Positions 18,190-26,816 of a DNA stretch of 64,000 nucleotides are shown piece after piece. Position 1 is the stretch's first letter. Every line of letters starts with the position of its first letter. Location of the stretch: assembly GCA_900470285.1 (NCBI GenBank), contig UCAG01000004.1:62001-126000 (forward strand). Direction: 5' to 3'. The notes below the pieces were generated by a model. The model did not search any database. It was given only the letters and a program-made list of their open reading frames with translations, and was not told where the DNA came from. The position numbers were made by a program, and so were the translations under genes. This DNA comes from Hyphomicrobiales bacterium. Its GTDB lineage: Bacteria; Pseudomonadota; Alphaproteobacteria; Rhizobiales; Rhizobiaceae.

Positions 18190-18220
18190 ACGATGCGGCT
18201 TCCAGCGCTTGTAAGGTCAA
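18190..18220 (-). promoter_or_regulatory. CueR-type promoter of the glutaredoxin-reductase unit
   Basis: On the minus strand: TTGACC, a 19-bp spacer with the weaker dyad CTTACAAGCGCTGGAAG, then CATCGT, 79 bases before the glutaredoxin start. It has the same architecture as the copA and copZ promoters. Confidence 0.78.
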
Positions 18221-18313
18221 GAGCTGTTTCCGGCCGAAAAACGAAACGTTACAAAGCGGGGAGGGATGCTTATTGGAGCAAGACAGAAATTTTTTGTTTT
18301 GCTTTTAAGGCTC

Positions 18314-18344
18314 TTGACCTTTCCATCGTTGGAAACACCACCTT
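18314..18344 (+). promoter_or_regulatory. CueR-type promoter of the RND pump
   Basis: TTGACC, a 19-bp spacer TTTCC-ATCGT-TGGAAA plus CAC, then CACCTT, 54 bases before the pump operon. It is nearly identical to the copZ promoter and divergent from the glutaredoxin promoter. Confidence 0.84.
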
Positions 18345-18398
18345 CATCAAAATTGAGCGCGGTATCTCCTGAAGATGCCTTTATGAAGGTAAACTGAA

Positions 18399-19652
18399 AT
18401 GAAAAAGAAAATCACGGCACTGTACTTGACCGGTGTCGTTATTATCGGCGGGGCATTATTTTATCCCGATAAAGCAGAGCTGTATGTCAGCCGTTTCCTC
18501 ACATTTCTCTCGTCGGCCGCTATTCCTTATGCTGCCGCGCAATCGGGAGAAATGCCCGCACCGCAGGTGCCTGTAGCAGAAGTCGTAACGCGTAAGGTTG
18601 CTCTGTCTACAGAATTTACCGGCCATCTGGAGGCAAGCAAGCTGGTGGAGCTGCGTCCGCGTGTTGGCGGTGCAATTGAGACAGTGAGTGTCCCGGAGGG
18701 AGAGCTGGTTCAATCGGGGCAAGCTCTGTTTGAGATTGATGCCAGACCGTTTCAGGTCGTTCTTGATGCTGCCAAGGCGGAGTTGCAGCAGGCGGAAGTT
18801 TTGCTGGAGCATGCTGAAACCAATTTCAAGCGCACGGCCAGTCTTGCGCCAAACGGCACAGTCTCCCGAAAGACTTTTGACGATGCTCAGGCGGCACGCA
18901 GTCAGCGTCAGGCTCAGCTTGCTATCGCTAAAGCGGCGGTTGCCGCTGCCGAGCTTGATTTGTCCTTTACCCGCGTGACTGCTCCTGTTGACGGGCGCGT
19001 TGACCGCGTTTTGGTGCATGAAGGCAATCTGGTAACAGGGGGAAATGCTGGCAATGCGACATTGCTTACGACTATCGTCAGCACCGATCCGCTCTATGTA
19101 TATTTCGACATTGATGAGGCGACTTATCTCAGCTTTGTCGCGCGTGCCTGGGCTCAAGAACATGGCAAAGCTAACGCCGCATTGCCGGTGCAGATCGCAC
19201 TGATGACGGATAAGGAGTTCACCTATAACGGGGTTCTGGATTTTATCAGTAATCGTATCGACAGAAGTACCGGCACCATTCGTGCCCGTGCTGTCGTTGA
19301 AAATCCTGAAGGCATATTGGCCCCCGGACTTTTTGCACGCATAAAACTGGCGACCTCAGAGCCGCTGCAAACAGTTCTGATTGATGATCAGGCCATCGGT
19401 ACAGATCAGGGGCGTCGTTATGTGCTGGTTTTAGGTGAGGGCAATAAAGCCGAATTTCGTCCGGTGGAAATCGGGACGATAGTCGATGGTTTGCGCGTTA
19501 TTTCTTCCGGTCTGCAAGTGGGTGAAAAGATCATTGTGAAGGGGCTTGTTGGCCCCGGCATGCAGGTCACGCCACAGATGATTTCAATGGTACCGGAGCG
19601 GGTTTCTGACAGCGCTCAGGCAGAGGCTTCTCAACAGGAGGCGCGTCGATGA
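18399..19652 (+). CDS. RND efflux periplasmic adaptor (membrane fusion protein)
   Basis: A 417-aa AcrA/MexE-like adaptor. It has an N-terminal membrane segment, lipoyl half-motifs flanking a helical hairpin (FEIDARPFQVVLDAAKAELQ onward, about residues 110-190), LSFTRVTAPVDGRVDRV, and a beta-barrel domain around GVLDFISNRIDRSTGTI. It links the inner-membrane pump to an outer-membrane channel, which is not encoded in this window. It overlaps the pump gene by ATGA. No Met/His metal-binding motif like that of CusB is evident. Confidence 0.92.
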   Translation: MKKKITALYLTGVVIIGGALFYPDKAELYVSRFLTFLSSAAIPYAAAQSGEMPAPQVPVAEVVTRKVALSTEFTGHLEASKLVELRPRVGGAIETVSVPEGELVQSGQALFEIDARPFQVVLDAAKAELQQAEVLLEHAETNFKRTASLAPNGTVSRKTFDDAQAARSQRQAQLAIAKAAVAAAELDLSFTRVTAPVDGRVDRVLVHEGNLVTGGNAGNATLLTTIVSTDPLYVYFDIDEATYLSFVARAWAQEHGKANAALPVQIALMTDKEFTYNGVLDFISNRIDRSTGTIRARAVVENPEGILAPGLFARIKLATSEPLQTVLIDDQAIGTDQGRRYVLVLGEGNKAEFRPVEIGTIVDGLRVISSGLQVGEKIIVKGLVGPGMQVTPQMISMVPERVSDSAQAEASQQEARR

Positions 19653-22600
19653 ATATCCCGCGCTTTTTTGTCGACCGCCCGATTTTTGCGGTTGTGCTTT
19701 CTGTCCTGATGCTGATTGCAGGCGGACTGACCCTGCTGAAACTGCCGCTGAGTGAATATCCTCAGGTCACACCACCGACTGTACAGGTCACAGCCAGCTA
19801 TCCGGGAGCCAATCCGGAAGTGATTGCTGAAACCGTCGCTGCGCCATTGGAACAGGCGATTAACGGCGTCGAGAATATGCTCTATATGGGTTCGCAGGCT
19901 GCAACCGACGGGCGTATGACGCTGACAATTGCGTTCCAGCAGGGCACTGATCCTGATATGGCGCAAATTCAGGTGCAAAACCGCGTTGCCCGTGTGCTGC
20001 CACGCCTGCCGCAGGAAGTGCAGCGTATCGGTGTTGTGACGCAAAAAACCTCGCCGGATATTCTGATGGTGGTGCATCTGGTGTCACCGGATGGGCGTTA
20101 TGACCCGCTCTACTTATCCAATTATGCGCTTTTGCAGGTGCGTGATCAGCTGGCGCGCGTGCCGGGGGTTGGTGATGTGCTGGTCTGGGGCGCCGGCGAA
20201 TATTCGATGCGGGTCTGGCTTGACCCGAATAAAGTTGCGGCACGCGGTCTGACCGCGTCCGATGTGATTGCATCAATTCAGGAACAGAATGTGCAGGTTG
20301 CTGCCGGTTCGGTTGGTCAGCAACCGGATGCTTCCTCAGCATTTCAGGTGACAGTCAACACGCTGGGCAGATTGTCTAATGAGGAGCAGTTCGGCGATAT
20401 TGTTGTTAAAACCGGTTCTGAGGGACAGGTAACCCGCCTGCGGGATGTTGCCCGTATCGAACTTGGTGCGGATGCTTATGCGCTGCGCAGTCTGTTGGAC
20501 GGTAAACCTGCGCTGGCAATTCAGATCATCCAAAGTCCGGGTGCTAACGCGCTGGATGTGTCCGCAGCTGTTCGCGATACGATGAGCGAACTGGAAAAGG
20601 ATTTTCCGGAGGGTATAGAATCCCGCATCGCCTATGATCCGACTGTTTTCGTTAAAGCCTCGCTGGAAGCTGTGGTCGTGACATTGCTTGAAGCCATCGT
20701 ACTGGTGGTTCTTGTGGTCGTGCTGTTTCTGCAGACATGGCGCGCTTCGATTATTCCGCTTGTTGCCGTGCCGGTGTCACTGGTCGGTACATTCGCCCTG
20801 ATGTATCTGTTCGGCTTCTCGCTAAATACATTGTCGCTGTTCGGGCTGGTGCTTTCTATCGGTATTGTGGTCGATGACGCGATCGTGGTGGTGGAAAATG
20901 CAGAGCGCCATATCGCCTTGGGAGAAACGCCCAAAGAAGCGGCGCGCAAAGCTATGGACGAAGTGACAGGGCCGATTATCGCCATTACCTCGGTGCTGTC
21001 GGCAGTGTTTATTCCTTCTGCCTTCCTCACCGGATTACAGGGGGAATTCTACCGGCAATTCGCCCTGACAATTGCCATTTCAACCATTCTGTCCGCAATC
21101 AATTCTTTGACATTGTCTCCGGCACTTGCAGGTGTTTTGCTGAAACCGCATCACGGCGAAGTAAAACGCGACAGGCTTACCATTATCATTGACCGGCTGT
21201 TTGGCTGGTTTTTCCGGCGCTTCAATCTGTTCTTTGATCGTGCTTCCAATGCCTATGTCTGGTCAGTACGCCGTGCCATTCGCCTGAGCGGTTTTGTCCT
21301 GCTGATTTATGCTGCTTTGGTCGGTACGACATGGCTTGGTTTTCAGACCGTACCGAACGGATTTGTACCGGCACAAGACAAATATTATCTGGTCGGCATT
21401 GCGCAACTGCCTACAGGCGCTTCGCTTGATCGCACGGAGGCTATGGTCAAAACTATGTCCGAAATCGCTCTGGCCGAACCGGGCGTAGAAAGTGTTGTTG
21501 CCTTTCCGGGGCTTTCGGTAAATGGCATGGTCAATATTCCGAATGCTGCCGTGATGTTTACGATGCTCAAACCTTTTGACGAACGGAAAGATCCGTCATT
21601 ATCTGCTTTTGCGATTGCAGGCCGTTTGATGGGTAAATTCAGTCAGATACCCGATGGTTTCGCGGGTATTTTCCCGCCGCCGCCTGTGCCGGGACTCGGT
21701 TCTACCGGTGGTTTTAAAATTCAGCTTGAAGATCGTGCCGGACTTGGTTTTGAGGCATTAGCAAAAACGCAGAGTGAGATCATGGCCAAGGCGATGCAAA
21801 CACCGGAACTGGCAGGTATGCTGGCCAGTTTCCAGGTGAATGCGCCGCAAGTGCAGGTGGATATCGACCGCGTCAAAGCTAAAACACAAGGCGTGCCGCT
21901 CAATACAATATTTGAAACATTGCAGGTCTATCTCGGCTCACTCTATGCCAATGATTTCAACCGTTTTGGCCGTACCTATCGTGTGATGGTGCAGGCCGAT
22001 GCTCCATTCCGTATGCAGCCGCAGGATATCGGACGCCTGAAGGTGCGTAATGCCGCCGGAGATATGATCCCGCTATCAGCTCTGCTGACAGTGAAGGATA
22101 GTTCGGGACCGGATCGCATCATGCATTATAACGGTTTCCCTTCGGCGGATATCAGCGGCAGTCCTGCACCCGGCTATTCTTTCGGGCAAGCAACCGCCGC
22201 GATAGAGCGCATAGCTCTGGAAACAATGCCGGCCGGTATGGCTTTTGAATGGACGGAACTTGCCTATCAGGAAAAACAGGCAGGCAATGCAGCCATGTAT
22301 GTTTTCCCGCTGTCTGTATTGCTCGCTTTTCTCATTCTTGCGGCACAATATAACAGCTGGTCGTTGCCTTTTTCGGTTCTGCTGATTGCGCCAATGGCAT
22401 TGTTGTCAGCAATTGCCGGTGTCTGGCTCACAGGCGGCGACAATAATATTTTCACACAGATCGGCTTCGTGGTTCTGGTGGGGCTTGCCGCTAAAAACGC
22501 TATTCTGATTGTGGAATTTGCCAGAGCCAAAGAGGATGAAGGTGTTGATCCGCTCAATGCGGTTCTGGAAGCTGCAAGACTGCGTCTGCGGCCGATCCTG

Positions 22601-22861
22601 ATGACTTCTCTGGCTTTCATTGCCGGTGTTGTTCCTCTGATGCTGGCGACAGGAGCGGGAGCAGAGATGCGTCATGTGATGGGGATTGCTGTTTTTGCCG
22701 GTATGCTCGGCGTTACATTATTCGGTCTTGTACTGACGCCGGTATTTTACGTGCTGGTGAGACGTATGGCGATTGCCCGTGAAAAACCGAAAGCCGGAGT
22801 AACCGATGCCTTCACAAATAAAACGGGCGTGCATGCTAATGAGAAAAACGGTATTTTCTGA
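19649..22861 (+). CDS. RND-family HAE1-type efflux permease
   Basis: A 1070-aa AcrB/MexF-like trimeric pump. The proton-relay residues of drug-type pumps are intact: Asp409-Asp410 in helix 4 (VVDDAIVVVEN) and Lys949 in helix 10 (AAKNAIL). The N-terminal FFVDRPIFA is typical of the class. It lacks the helix-4 pattern of CusA/CzcA-type metal pumps, so substrates are expected to be organic compounds rather than copper ions, although its promoter is metal-type. A comparable arrangement is GolS-controlled GesABC in Salmonella (established knowledge). The reading frame stays open for 79 codons after the stop. Confidence 0.94.
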   Translation: MNIPRFFVDRPIFAVVLSVLMLIAGGLTLLKLPLSEYPQVTPPTVQVTASYPGANPEVIAETVAAPLEQAINGVENMLYMGSQAATDGRMTLTIAFQQGTDPDMAQIQVQNRVARVLPRLPQEVQRIGVVTQKTSPDILMVVHLVSPDGRYDPLYLSNYALLQVRDQLARVPGVGDVLVWGAGEYSMRVWLDPNKVAARGLTASDVIASIQEQNVQVAAGSVGQQPDASSAFQVTVNTLGRLSNEEQFGDIVVKTGSEGQVTRLRDVARIELGADAYALRSLLDGKPALAIQIIQSPGANALDVSAAVRDTMSELEKDFPEGIESRIAYDPTVFVKASLEAVVVTLLEAIVLVVLVVVLFLQTWRASIIPLVAVPVSLVGTFALMYLFGFSLNTLSLFGLVLSIGIVVDDAIVVVENAERHIALGETPKEAARKAMDEVTGPIIAITSVLSAVFIPSAFLTGLQGEFYRQFALTIAISTILSAINSLTLSPALAGVLLKPHHGEVKRDRLTIIIDRLFGWFFRRFNLFFDRASNAYVWSVRRAIRLSGFVLLIYAALVGTTWLGFQTVPNGFVPAQDKYYLVGIAQLPTGASLDRTEAMVKTMSEIALAEPGVESVVAFPGLSVNGMVNIPNAAVMFTMLKPFDERKDPSLSAFAIAGRLMGKFSQIPDGFAGIFPPPPVPGLGSTGGFKIQLEDRAGLGFEALAKTQSEIMAKAMQTPELAGMLASFQVNAPQVQVDIDRVKAKTQGVPLNTIFETLQVYLGSLYANDFNRFGRTYRVMVQADAPFRMQPQDIGRLKVRNAAGDMIPLSALLTVKDSSGPDRIMHYNGFPSADISGSPAPGYSFGQATAAIERIALETMPAGMAFEWTELAYQEKQAGNAAMYVFPLSVLLAFLILAAQYNSWSLPFSVLLIAPMALLSAIAGVWLTGGDNNIFTQIGFVVLVGLAAKNAILIVEFARAKEDEGVDPLNAVLEAARLRLRPILMTSLAFIAGVVPLMLATGAGAEMRHVMGIAVFAGMLGVTLFGLVLTPVFYVLVRRMAIAREKPKAGVTDAFTNKTGVHANEKNGIF

Positions 22862-23405
22862 TTACAGGCAAATCTGCATTTCAGTGTAAATTTAAGCGGT
22901 GATAATAGAAGATGTGTTGAAAGCACTGCCTATGCGCCGACCAGCCCCCGTTCCGAGTGGCTGGTCGGGGGCGAGGCACGAGGGAGGGAAACTATAGTCT
23001 CTTCTACTTTAGCTACCTCACTTACATGGGACTTTGAGGCGCTTCCGGTTTACACCCTGACTATGAATGAAATCGAGAACATGGGTATGAAGTTCGTATG
23101 ATGTGCTGTGCCGGTAGCGTATCAAGTGTGATTAAACACATATCTCGGATGCACCGGATTTGTTACATGTCTTCAATCATTTGATCGAAATGGTTTATAT
23201 GGCTGTCTCTGACTTACAGAGTACAGTTCAGGCGAAGCACTTTAGCAAGTTTGTGAGTAGCATAGTATCAGCTATCAGAAGCCGGCGGTTTGTTTATGAT
23301 TTGCGGCACCATAAAAAGCATTTCAAAACCAGTTTTGCCGGGAAGGGGAGTATATATGCTATGACCTTGAAATATGTAGTAAGTCAATGTCTTGAAAATG
23401 ATAAC
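22862..23405. other. Gene-free region between the RND pump and tRNA-Ser
   Basis: No well-supported gene. It contains a 10-bp stem (22937-22946 with 22959-22968, CCGACCAGCC type) without a T-run, probably the end of the RND message. The pump's own frame stays open to the TGA at 23099-23101. A 115-codon frame from 23160 runs through the tRNA and is not credible. Confidence 0.5.
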
Positions 23406-23495
23406 TGGCGGAGAGAGCGGGATTCGAACCCGCGATACGGTTCCCCGTATACACACTTTCCAGGCGTGCGCCTTCAACCACTCGGCCACCTCTCC
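23406..23495 (-). tRNA. tRNA-Ser(GGA)
   Basis: Full cloverleaf on the minus strand: acceptor GGAGAGG..CTCTCC, class II long variable arm (TACGGGGAACCGTA), GGTTCGAATCC T-loop, anticodon GGA within CTGGAAA, and encoded CCA at 23406-23408. Confidence 0.97.
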
Positions 23496-24013
23496 ACTCA
23501 AGACTGATATTTAATAAGCAATATCAATCACAACGGCGTATCTTCAAACAGTGGTCAGCTGTTAAACGACCGTTGCGGCGCGGAATATAGCTATAAAAGC
23601 CGGATGTTCAACCATTATTTCGCGTTTCATTGAATTCATTTGATTTTACAGATGGAAAACAATGAAATCATGCGTGAAATCAGATGGAGAATTTATTTAA
23701 GATATTGAATTTATTGATTTTTATATTTTTGAGGTTCTGTGGAAAATATCACTGAATTTCCTGCTGTCAGAGCATGGTTTTATCCGTTTTGGGCTGACCT
23801 GTCTGAAGTTTGTGACGAAACAGGTCGAATCTTATGTCAAAAAGGGGAGATATTTTTTGCCAAATGAAGGAGAGGCCTACGGTCTTTTTAGTGAATTATC
23901 ATTTTATATTAGAAAAATTTAATAGCCTGTCTGTCAGGAATGCTCCTTGTGGTAGAATGATAGTCAGAGTTGTTTTTTGAGTTCTGGATTGCAGAAAACG
24001 GATATGGGTTATT
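23496..24013. other. AT-rich gene-poor region after tRNA-Ser
   Basis: No solid gene. A possible 42-codon frame starts at GTG 23739 with GAGG upstream and ends at 23867. A 7-bp dyad (GACCTGT / ACAGGTC at 23796 and 23820) lies inside it. The tRNA promoter must lie in the first part of this stretch. Confidence 0.4.
23739..23867 (+). CDS. Possible small ORF, 42 aa
   Basis: GTG-initiated frame (start residues MENITEFPAVRAWFYP, TGA stop) with GAGG 5 bases before it. It has two Cys residues and no recognised family. An overlapping frame is open too, so this may be chance or a remnant. Reported only because the ribosome-site spacing is right. Confidence 0.18.
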   Translation: MENITEFPAVRAWFYPFWADLSEVCDETGRILCQKGEIFFAK

Positions 24014-24322
24014 ATGCGTGTGCTTTTTAATTTTCTGGCGCTTTGGTCGTTAGGTGCCAGCTTGTTATTTGCTGTTTTTGATATTGCGCGATCAATTGCG
24101 CAGCTTCGTTTGGTTGTGACGCCTTTTTTGCAAAGCTTGCAGGATTATCTGCCTGAATATTTGGCTGCTTTTGCCGGTTTTATACGGCAGGTTTTCTGGG
24201 TCGGCTTTTGGGACCGGTGGATGGTTCCGGTGTTGAATATGCCCGGATGGTTCTTATTTTTAGTGCTGAGTATAGTGTGTTTTGCTGTCGGAACGATCGG
24301 GCGCAAATCTTATGCGCGTTAA
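24014..24322 (+). CDS. Small hypothetical membrane protein
   Basis: 102 aa with two clear hydrophobic segments (about residues 5-25 and 78-95) and an amphipathic middle. It has no recognised motif. It precedes msrA on the same strand by about 110 bases, but a functional link is not evident. Confidence 0.65.
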   Translation: MRVLFNFLALWSLGASLLFAVFDIARSIAQLRLVVTPFLQSLQDYLPEYLAAFAGFIRQVFWVGFWDRWMVPVLNMPGWFLFLVLSIVCFAVGTIGRKSYAR

Positions 24323-24430
24323 CGCGCAGAGAATTGTAAGCGCGTTCTGCCCGTATGTCGTTACGACTAAATAGATAATACAGCATTTCCGTTGTTGTGG
24401 TTTAAACCGGAAATGCATCAGACAGGGACG

Positions 24431-25078
24431 ATGATGATGTTCAGACAATATCCCGAACATAAGTTGCGTATGCCAACAAAGGGTGAAGCTCTTGCCGGCC
24501 GTGAGCAGGCGATAGCGACTTCCGAAGCCCACTTTGTTTCCGGACTTCCTCTGCACGGGCCATGGCCGCATAATATGAAGAAAATTCTGTTCGGTATGGG
24601 CTGTTTTTGGGGCGTGGAGCGTTTGTTCTGGCAGGTGCCCGGTGTTCATGTCACTGCCGCCGGTTATAGTGGCGGCTTAACACCAAACCCGACTTATGAA
24701 GAAACCTGTACGGGGCTCACCGGCCATAATGAAGTGGTGCAGGTGATCTATGATCCGGCAAAGGTAACGCTGGCGCAGCTTCTGCAGATTTTTTGGGAGG
24801 AGCACGACCCGACACAGGGCATGCGACAGGGTAATGATATCGGCACGACATATCGCTCCGGCATTTATGTCTATTCTGATGAAGATCAAAAGGCCGCTGA
24901 AGCGAGCAGGGATGCTTATCAGCAGGCGCTGACTGCCCGTGGTCTTGGCGCGATTACGACGGAAATTTTACCCGCGGCTGATTTTTATTATGCCGAAGGC
25001 TATCATCAGCAATATCTGGCAAAAAATCCTCAGGGTTATTGCGGCTTGCGCGGTACTGGCGTTTCCTGTGTCATTTAA
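24431..25078 (+). CDS. msrA: Peptide-methionine (S)-S-oxide reductase MsrA
   Basis: Repairs S-form methionine sulfoxide. The MsrA signature [13 protein letters not shown] carries the catalytic Cys, and the family segments [27 protein letters not shown] and AEGYHQQYL are intact. C-terminal Cys residues ([12 protein letters not shown]) can act in recycling. Three ATGs lie in a row at 24431, 24434 and 24437; AGGGA (24424-24428) favours the second or third. The frame open to 24392 is not needed. Confidence 0.93.
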   Translation: MMMFRQYPEHKLRMPTKGEALAGREQAIATSEAHFVSGLPLHGPWPHNMKKILFGMGCFWGVERLFWQVPGVHVTAAGYSGGLTPNPTYEETCTGLTGHNEVVQVIYDPAKVTLAQLLQIFWEEHDPTQGMRQGNDIGTTYRSGIYVYSDEDQKAAEASRDAYQQALTARGLGAITTEILPAADFYYAEGYHQQYLAKNPQGYCGLRGTGVSCVI

Positions 25079-25266
25079 GGGCGGAGCGGTGCGTTCAGGC
25101 AATGAAATATGTGTAAGCGCATAAATTTAAGATGAAAAAAAATCCGGACCGTGCCAGATTGCCGATTATTAAAATCTGAGCGGGCGGTAAAAAACAGAAT
25201 AATTTACCGAACACGGGATGAGTATTTTCTCGCGCAGAATTACTGCGCTATCGGAGGTGAGTGGTA

Positions 25267-26259
25267 ATGAAGCGTATCGTTATGGGCCTGTTGGCCGCGA
25301 CCCTGAGTGTTTCAGCAGCTTATTCGGCAGAACTGAAGCCGGCTGTTGTTTATGACTTTGGCGGAAAATTTGACAAGTCTTTCAATGAGGCCGCTTATAA
25401 TGGCGCTGCCAAATATAAAGCGGATCACGGTACTAATTATCGTGAGTTTGAAATTCAGAACGATGCCCAGCGTGAACAGGCTCTGCGTAAATTTGCGCAG
25501 GATGGCAACTCACCGGTTGTGATTGCTGGCTTTTCCGCTGTTTCCGCAATTGAGAAAGTTGCCAAGGAATTTCCGGACACAAAATTCGTAATTATTGATG
25601 CTGTTGTGGAAGCGCCGAATGTGCGTTCCGTCGTCTTTAAAGAAGAAGAAGGCGGCTATCTGGTTGGTATGCTGGCAGCAATGGCTTCTAAGACCGGCAC
25701 TGTAAGCTTTGTCGGTGGTATGGATGTGCCGCTGATCCGTCGTTTCTATTGCGGTTATGCAGGTGGAGCAAAAGCCGGTAAAGAAGGCACAAAAGTTCTG
25801 AATAACTGGACGGGTGATACACCGGCCGCCTGGAATGATCCGGCTAAAGGCAGCGAAATCACCAAGGCTCAGATCGATCAGGGTTCTGATGTGATTTATC
25901 ATGCTGCCGGTGGTACCGGTATCGGCGTGTTGCAGGCTGCTGCTGATGCAGGCAAGCTTGGTATCGGTGTTGACTCCAACCAGAACGGTCTGCATCCGGG
26001 TCATGTTCTGACCTCGATGGTTAAGGGCGTTGATACTGCCGTTTATAAGGCTTTTGAAGATGTTGCCGCTGATAAATTCACAGCCGGTATCGTTCAGATG
26101 GGTCTGAAAGATGATGGTGTGAGCTATGCGATGGATGAAAACAACGCCAAGCTGATTACACCTGAAATGAAGGCTGCAGTTGAAGCCGCAAAAGCCGACA
26201 TTATCTCCGGTAAAATCAAGGTGCATGACTACACCACAGACAATAAGTGCCCTTACTAA
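25267..26259 (+). CDS. BMP-family ABC transporter nucleoside-binding protein
   Basis: Periplasmic substrate-binding protein of the BMP/PnrA type (330 aa), which in characterised members captures purine or other nucleosides. The signal peptide MKRIVMGLLAATLSVSAAYS lacks a lipobox. Family segments include YDFGGKFDKSFNEAAYNG, the Gly-rich HAAGGTGIGVLQAA and IGVDSNQNGLHPG. The start at 25267 is chosen over GTG 25261 because GGAGGTG lies 7 bases upstream. Its transporter genes follow from 26817, with slyX inserted on the opposite strand between them. Confidence 0.93.
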   Translation: MKRIVMGLLAATLSVSAAYSAELKPAVVYDFGGKFDKSFNEAAYNGAAKYKADHGTNYREFEIQNDAQREQALRKFAQDGNSPVVIAGFSAVSAIEKVAKEFPDTKFVIIDAVVEAPNVRSVVFKEEEGGYLVGMLAAMASKTGTVSFVGGMDVPLIRRFYCGYAGGAKAGKEGTKVLNNWTGDTPAAWNDPAKGSEITKAQIDQGSDVIYHAAGGTGIGVLQAAADAGKLGIGVDSNQNGLHPGHVLTSMVKGVDTAVYKAFEDVAADKFTAGIVQMGLKDDGVSYAMDENNAKLITPEMKAAVEAAKADIISGKIKVHDYTTDNKCPY

Positions 26260-26278
26260 TTACAGGGTGTTAATACAG

Positions 26279-26307
26279 AAAAGGGCAGTGGTGACACTGC
26301 CCTTTTT
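26279..26307. terminator. Terminator after the BMP gene
   Basis: 12-bp stem AAAAGGGCAGTG / CACTGCCCTTTT with a GTGA loop and T-run; convergent with slyX. Confidence 0.92.
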
Positions 26308-26351
26308 ACATTTCACTCTTGGCCGGGATTGGTCAGGTTAGGTTTTGTGAC

Positions 26352-26564
26352 TTACCAGTGGGGTGGTTTGGTCACGGAGACTTCCGGCGCTGTTTGTTCT
26401 TCCAGCTCAAGAAAGCGATCGGTCAGTGCGTTGAGTTTTTTGTTCAGCGCGGTAATCAGTTTCCATTGCTCGGCAATCTCACCGGACAGGTCTTCAATTG
26501 TCTTTTCCTGTTCCGCATTGCGAATTTCCAGTTCTGTGAGCCGGTCAGACAGATTTTCAGACAT
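26352..26564 (-). CDS. slyX: SlyX-family protein
   Basis: A 70-aa coiled-coil protein with the SlyX pattern (SDRLTELEIRNAEQEKTIEDL, then LTDRFLELEEQ, and the terminal PPHW). Function is not established in the family. The frame opens at 26627, but MSENLSD at 26564 is chosen, with AGGAAA upstream and the usual SlyX length. It interrupts the BMP-ABC gene set on the opposite strand. Confidence 0.88.
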   Translation of the reverse strand: MSENLSDRLTELEIRNAEQEKTIEDLSGEIAEQWKLITALNKKLNALTDRFLELEEQTAPEVSVTKPPHW

Positions 26565-26816
26565 GAATGGTTTCCTGCAGATCAGAGGTGTTTCGTACGC
26601 ATATAATGCACGGAAGTGATATTTCACGCTATTATGAGGGGTGAAATGCGGCTTTGTGGTGGTTTACACACAGCTTTATGCAATAGCATATATTGTTAAC
26701 TGCGTAGCGGAATCAGTTAAAGCAGAACATGTCAGATGTTTTCATTTGATGTTCGCGATATGTTATTTGATAAAAATGCTCCGGCAATGCGATGTCGATG
26801 ATTAACGGATGGGATA

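Noticed and set aside
18111-18191. Longer glutaredoxin start at 18191
   Set aside because: Would start inside the -10 region of its own promoter; the domain begins at 18110.
23160-23507. 115-codon plus-strand frame
   Set aside because: Runs straight through tRNA-Ser on the other strand; its C-terminal third is the reversed tRNA sequence.
25079-25266. Purine or guanine riboswitch before the BMP gene
   Set aside because: Looked for conserved cores; only a simple GCGCAG/CTGCGC hairpin (25232-25248) is present.
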